Assembly: GCF_002754375.1 (NCBI RefSeq)
Contig: NZ_PEFF01000001.1
Location: 4,853,501 to 4,917,500, forward strand
DNA from: Variovorax sp. 54
Lineage (GTDB): Bacteria > Pseudomonadota > Gammaproteobacteria > Burkholderiales > Burkholderiaceae_C
DNA: 64,000 nucleotides
Direction: 5' to 3'
The notes beneath the pieces were generated by a model that made no database searches, was not told the DNA's origin, and saw only the letters and a list, made by a program, of their open reading frames with translations. Of the stretch, positions 63,059 to 64,000 are shown piece by piece; the first letter of the stretch is position 1; every line of letters begins with the position of its first letter. Both the position numbers and the translations under genes were made by a program.

Positions 63059-64000
63059 TCAGTGGGCGGTGGAAGCGGCGGTGCCGGTGTTTACCACGGG
63101 CGCTTCGGTCAGCGGCTCGTCGTCGGGCGAGTAGGTGCCGTTGAGCACGGCATGCGCACGCTCGCGGTCGATGTCGCCTTCCCAGGCTGCGATGGCGACG
63201 GTGGCCACGCAGTTGCCGATCAGGTTGCCCAGCGCGCGGGCGATGCCCATGAACCAGTCGACCGACAGCACCAGCACCAGGCCGATGGCGGGAATCGCCG
63301 GAATCGCATGCAGCGTGGCGGCCAGCACCACGATGGCCGAGCCCGGCACGCCATGCGCGCCCTTCGAGGTGACCAGCGCAATCGCCAGAATGGTCAGCAG
63401 GTCGGCCATCGAGATCGGCGTGTTGGTCGCCTGCGCAATGAACACGGCCGCCAGCGTGATGTAGATCGAGAACGCGTCCAGGTTGAACGAGTAGCCCGTG
63501 GGAATCACCAGGCCCACCGTCGAATCGCGGATGCCCATGCGGCGCAGCTTGGCCATGATCTGCGGCAGCACGCTGTCCGACGAGGTGGTGGCGAACACGA
63601 TGGCCAGCTCTTCGCGCAGGTAGCGCAGCAGCTTCCACAGGCTGAAGCCCGAGAAGCGCATCACCAGCCCCAGCACCACGAACACGAAGATCAGCACCGC
63701 GCCGTAGAAGAGCGCGACCAGCATGCCCAGCTGCTTGAGCGAGCCGATGCCGTACTTGCCGACAGTGAAGGCAATGGCACCCAGCACGCCCAGCGGCGCC
63801 AGCTTGATGATGATCCCCATGATCTTGAACAGCACCAGCGAGAGCGCGTCGACCACCGCCGCCACCGGCGCACCGCGGTCGCCCAGCAGCGAGAGCGCGC
63901 AGCCGAACAGCACCGCGAACAGCAGCACCTGCAGTACGTCGCCGGTGGCGAAGGCGGCCACCACCGTGGTGGGAATGAGCTTCATCAGGAACTCGACCGT
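63059..64000 (-). CDS. dctA: C4-dicarboxylate/Na+ or H+ symporter DctA family (5' end outside the window)
   Basis: The visible 313 C-terminal residues of a DAACS-family carrier (full length ~430): LIPTTVVAAFATGDVLQVLL, TTSSDSVLPQIMAKLRRMG, the Asn-rich core VIPTGYSFNLDAFSIYITLA, and LVTSKGAHGVPGSAIVVLA. It imports succinate, fumarate, malate or related acids across the inner membrane. The start is upstream beyond position 64000. The gntR gene follows it closely. Confidence 0.92.
   Translation of the reverse strand, partial: TVEFLMKLIPTTVVAAFATGDVLQVLLFAVLFGCALSLLGDRGAPVAAVVDALSLVLFKIMGIIIKLAPLGVLGAIAFTVGKYGIGSLKQLGMLVALFYGAVLIFVFVVLGLVMRFSGFSLWKLLRYLREELAIVFATTSSDSVLPQIMAKLRRMGIRDSTVGLVIPTGYSFNLDAFSIYITLAAVFIAQATNTPISMADLLTILAIALVTSKGAHGVPGSAIVVLAATLHAIPAIPAIGLVLVLSVDWFMGIARALGNLIGNCVATVAIAAWEGDIDRERAHAVLNGTYSPDDEPLTEAPVVNTGTAASTAH

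Overview
The window is high-GC DNA from a Gram-negative bacterium. Gene content and order point to a betaproteobacterium of the Burkholderiales, most like Comamonadaceae and probably Variovorax or a near relative (inference). The pointers are kynBUA with a divergent Lrp-type regulator, DUF3579 divergent from argD-argF, murJ next to a SirB1-family gene and rpsT, paired DUF2827 genes, and many TRAP/ABC uptake genes. I see no rRNA, tRNA, CRISPR array, transposase or prophage. All 58 coding calls are protein genes; the first and last run off the window.

Layout. 1-7.5 kb: the C-terminal part of a very large trimeric autotransporter adhesin, a strong terminator, two overlapping DUF2827 (glycosyltransferase-like) genes and a small secreted protein. 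7.6-14.7 kb: a FadE-type acyl-CoA dehydrogenase, an XRE/MmyB-type regulator, a small membrane protein, aconitase and a YfcE-like phosphodiesterase. 14.8-21.7 kb: an iron island with a four-gene Efe system (FTR1 permease, cupredoxin-imelysin EfeO, Tat-exported DyP peroxidase EfeB, second imelysin protein) followed by FeoA-FeoB and a Cys-rich FeoB companion. A Fur-box-like site precedes it. 21.7-27.7 kb: an FAD monooxygenase, an orphan SUKH-ankyrin protein, and the kynurenine operon kynBUA with its regulator.

27.7-34.8 kb: housekeeping genes (YkgJ-like protein, SRPBCC-like protein, argF, argD, DUF3579, rpsT, murJ, sirB1-like, VOC protein). 34.8-38.2 kb: an ECF42-type sigma-factor locus with two DGPF/YciI proteins behind a matching promoter, a periplasmic SUMF1 protein and the TPR-extended sigma factor. 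38.2-50.2 kb: uptake and catabolism modules. These are an NMT1-type ABC transporter with a nucleoside deaminase, a TRAP transporter with a DapA-family aldolase/lyase, and, divergently from an IclR regulator, an OPT transporter with a DUF917 protein and a hydantoin-racemase-like enzyme. Two tandem palindromes form a likely operator array in front of the OPT gene.

50.2-64 kb: NADP-malic enzyme MaeB, an orphan flavin-dependent halogenase-like gene, the glyoxylate operon gcl-hyi-glxR with a divergent LysR regulator, a secreted carotenoid oxygenase with a DUF2141 protein, an AI-2E family transporter, and a GntR/FCD regulator with a DctA-type dicarboxylate carrier.

The intergenic DNA carries at least two small dispersed repeat families. 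One shares GCCGGGCCGCCCCAAG flanks around different hairpins, at 36.85 and 57.8 kb. The other has TTCAGGGCG/CGCCCTGAA ends and sits at two convergent gene junctions, 22.88 and 58.79-58.95 kb. The upstream gene at both of those junctions has a 3' end with abnormal codon use. The strongest candidates for an undescribed system are the adhesin plus paired DUF2827 proteins, the OPT-DUF917-racemase cluster with its tandem operators, and the ECF42 locus with an inserted SUMF1 gene.
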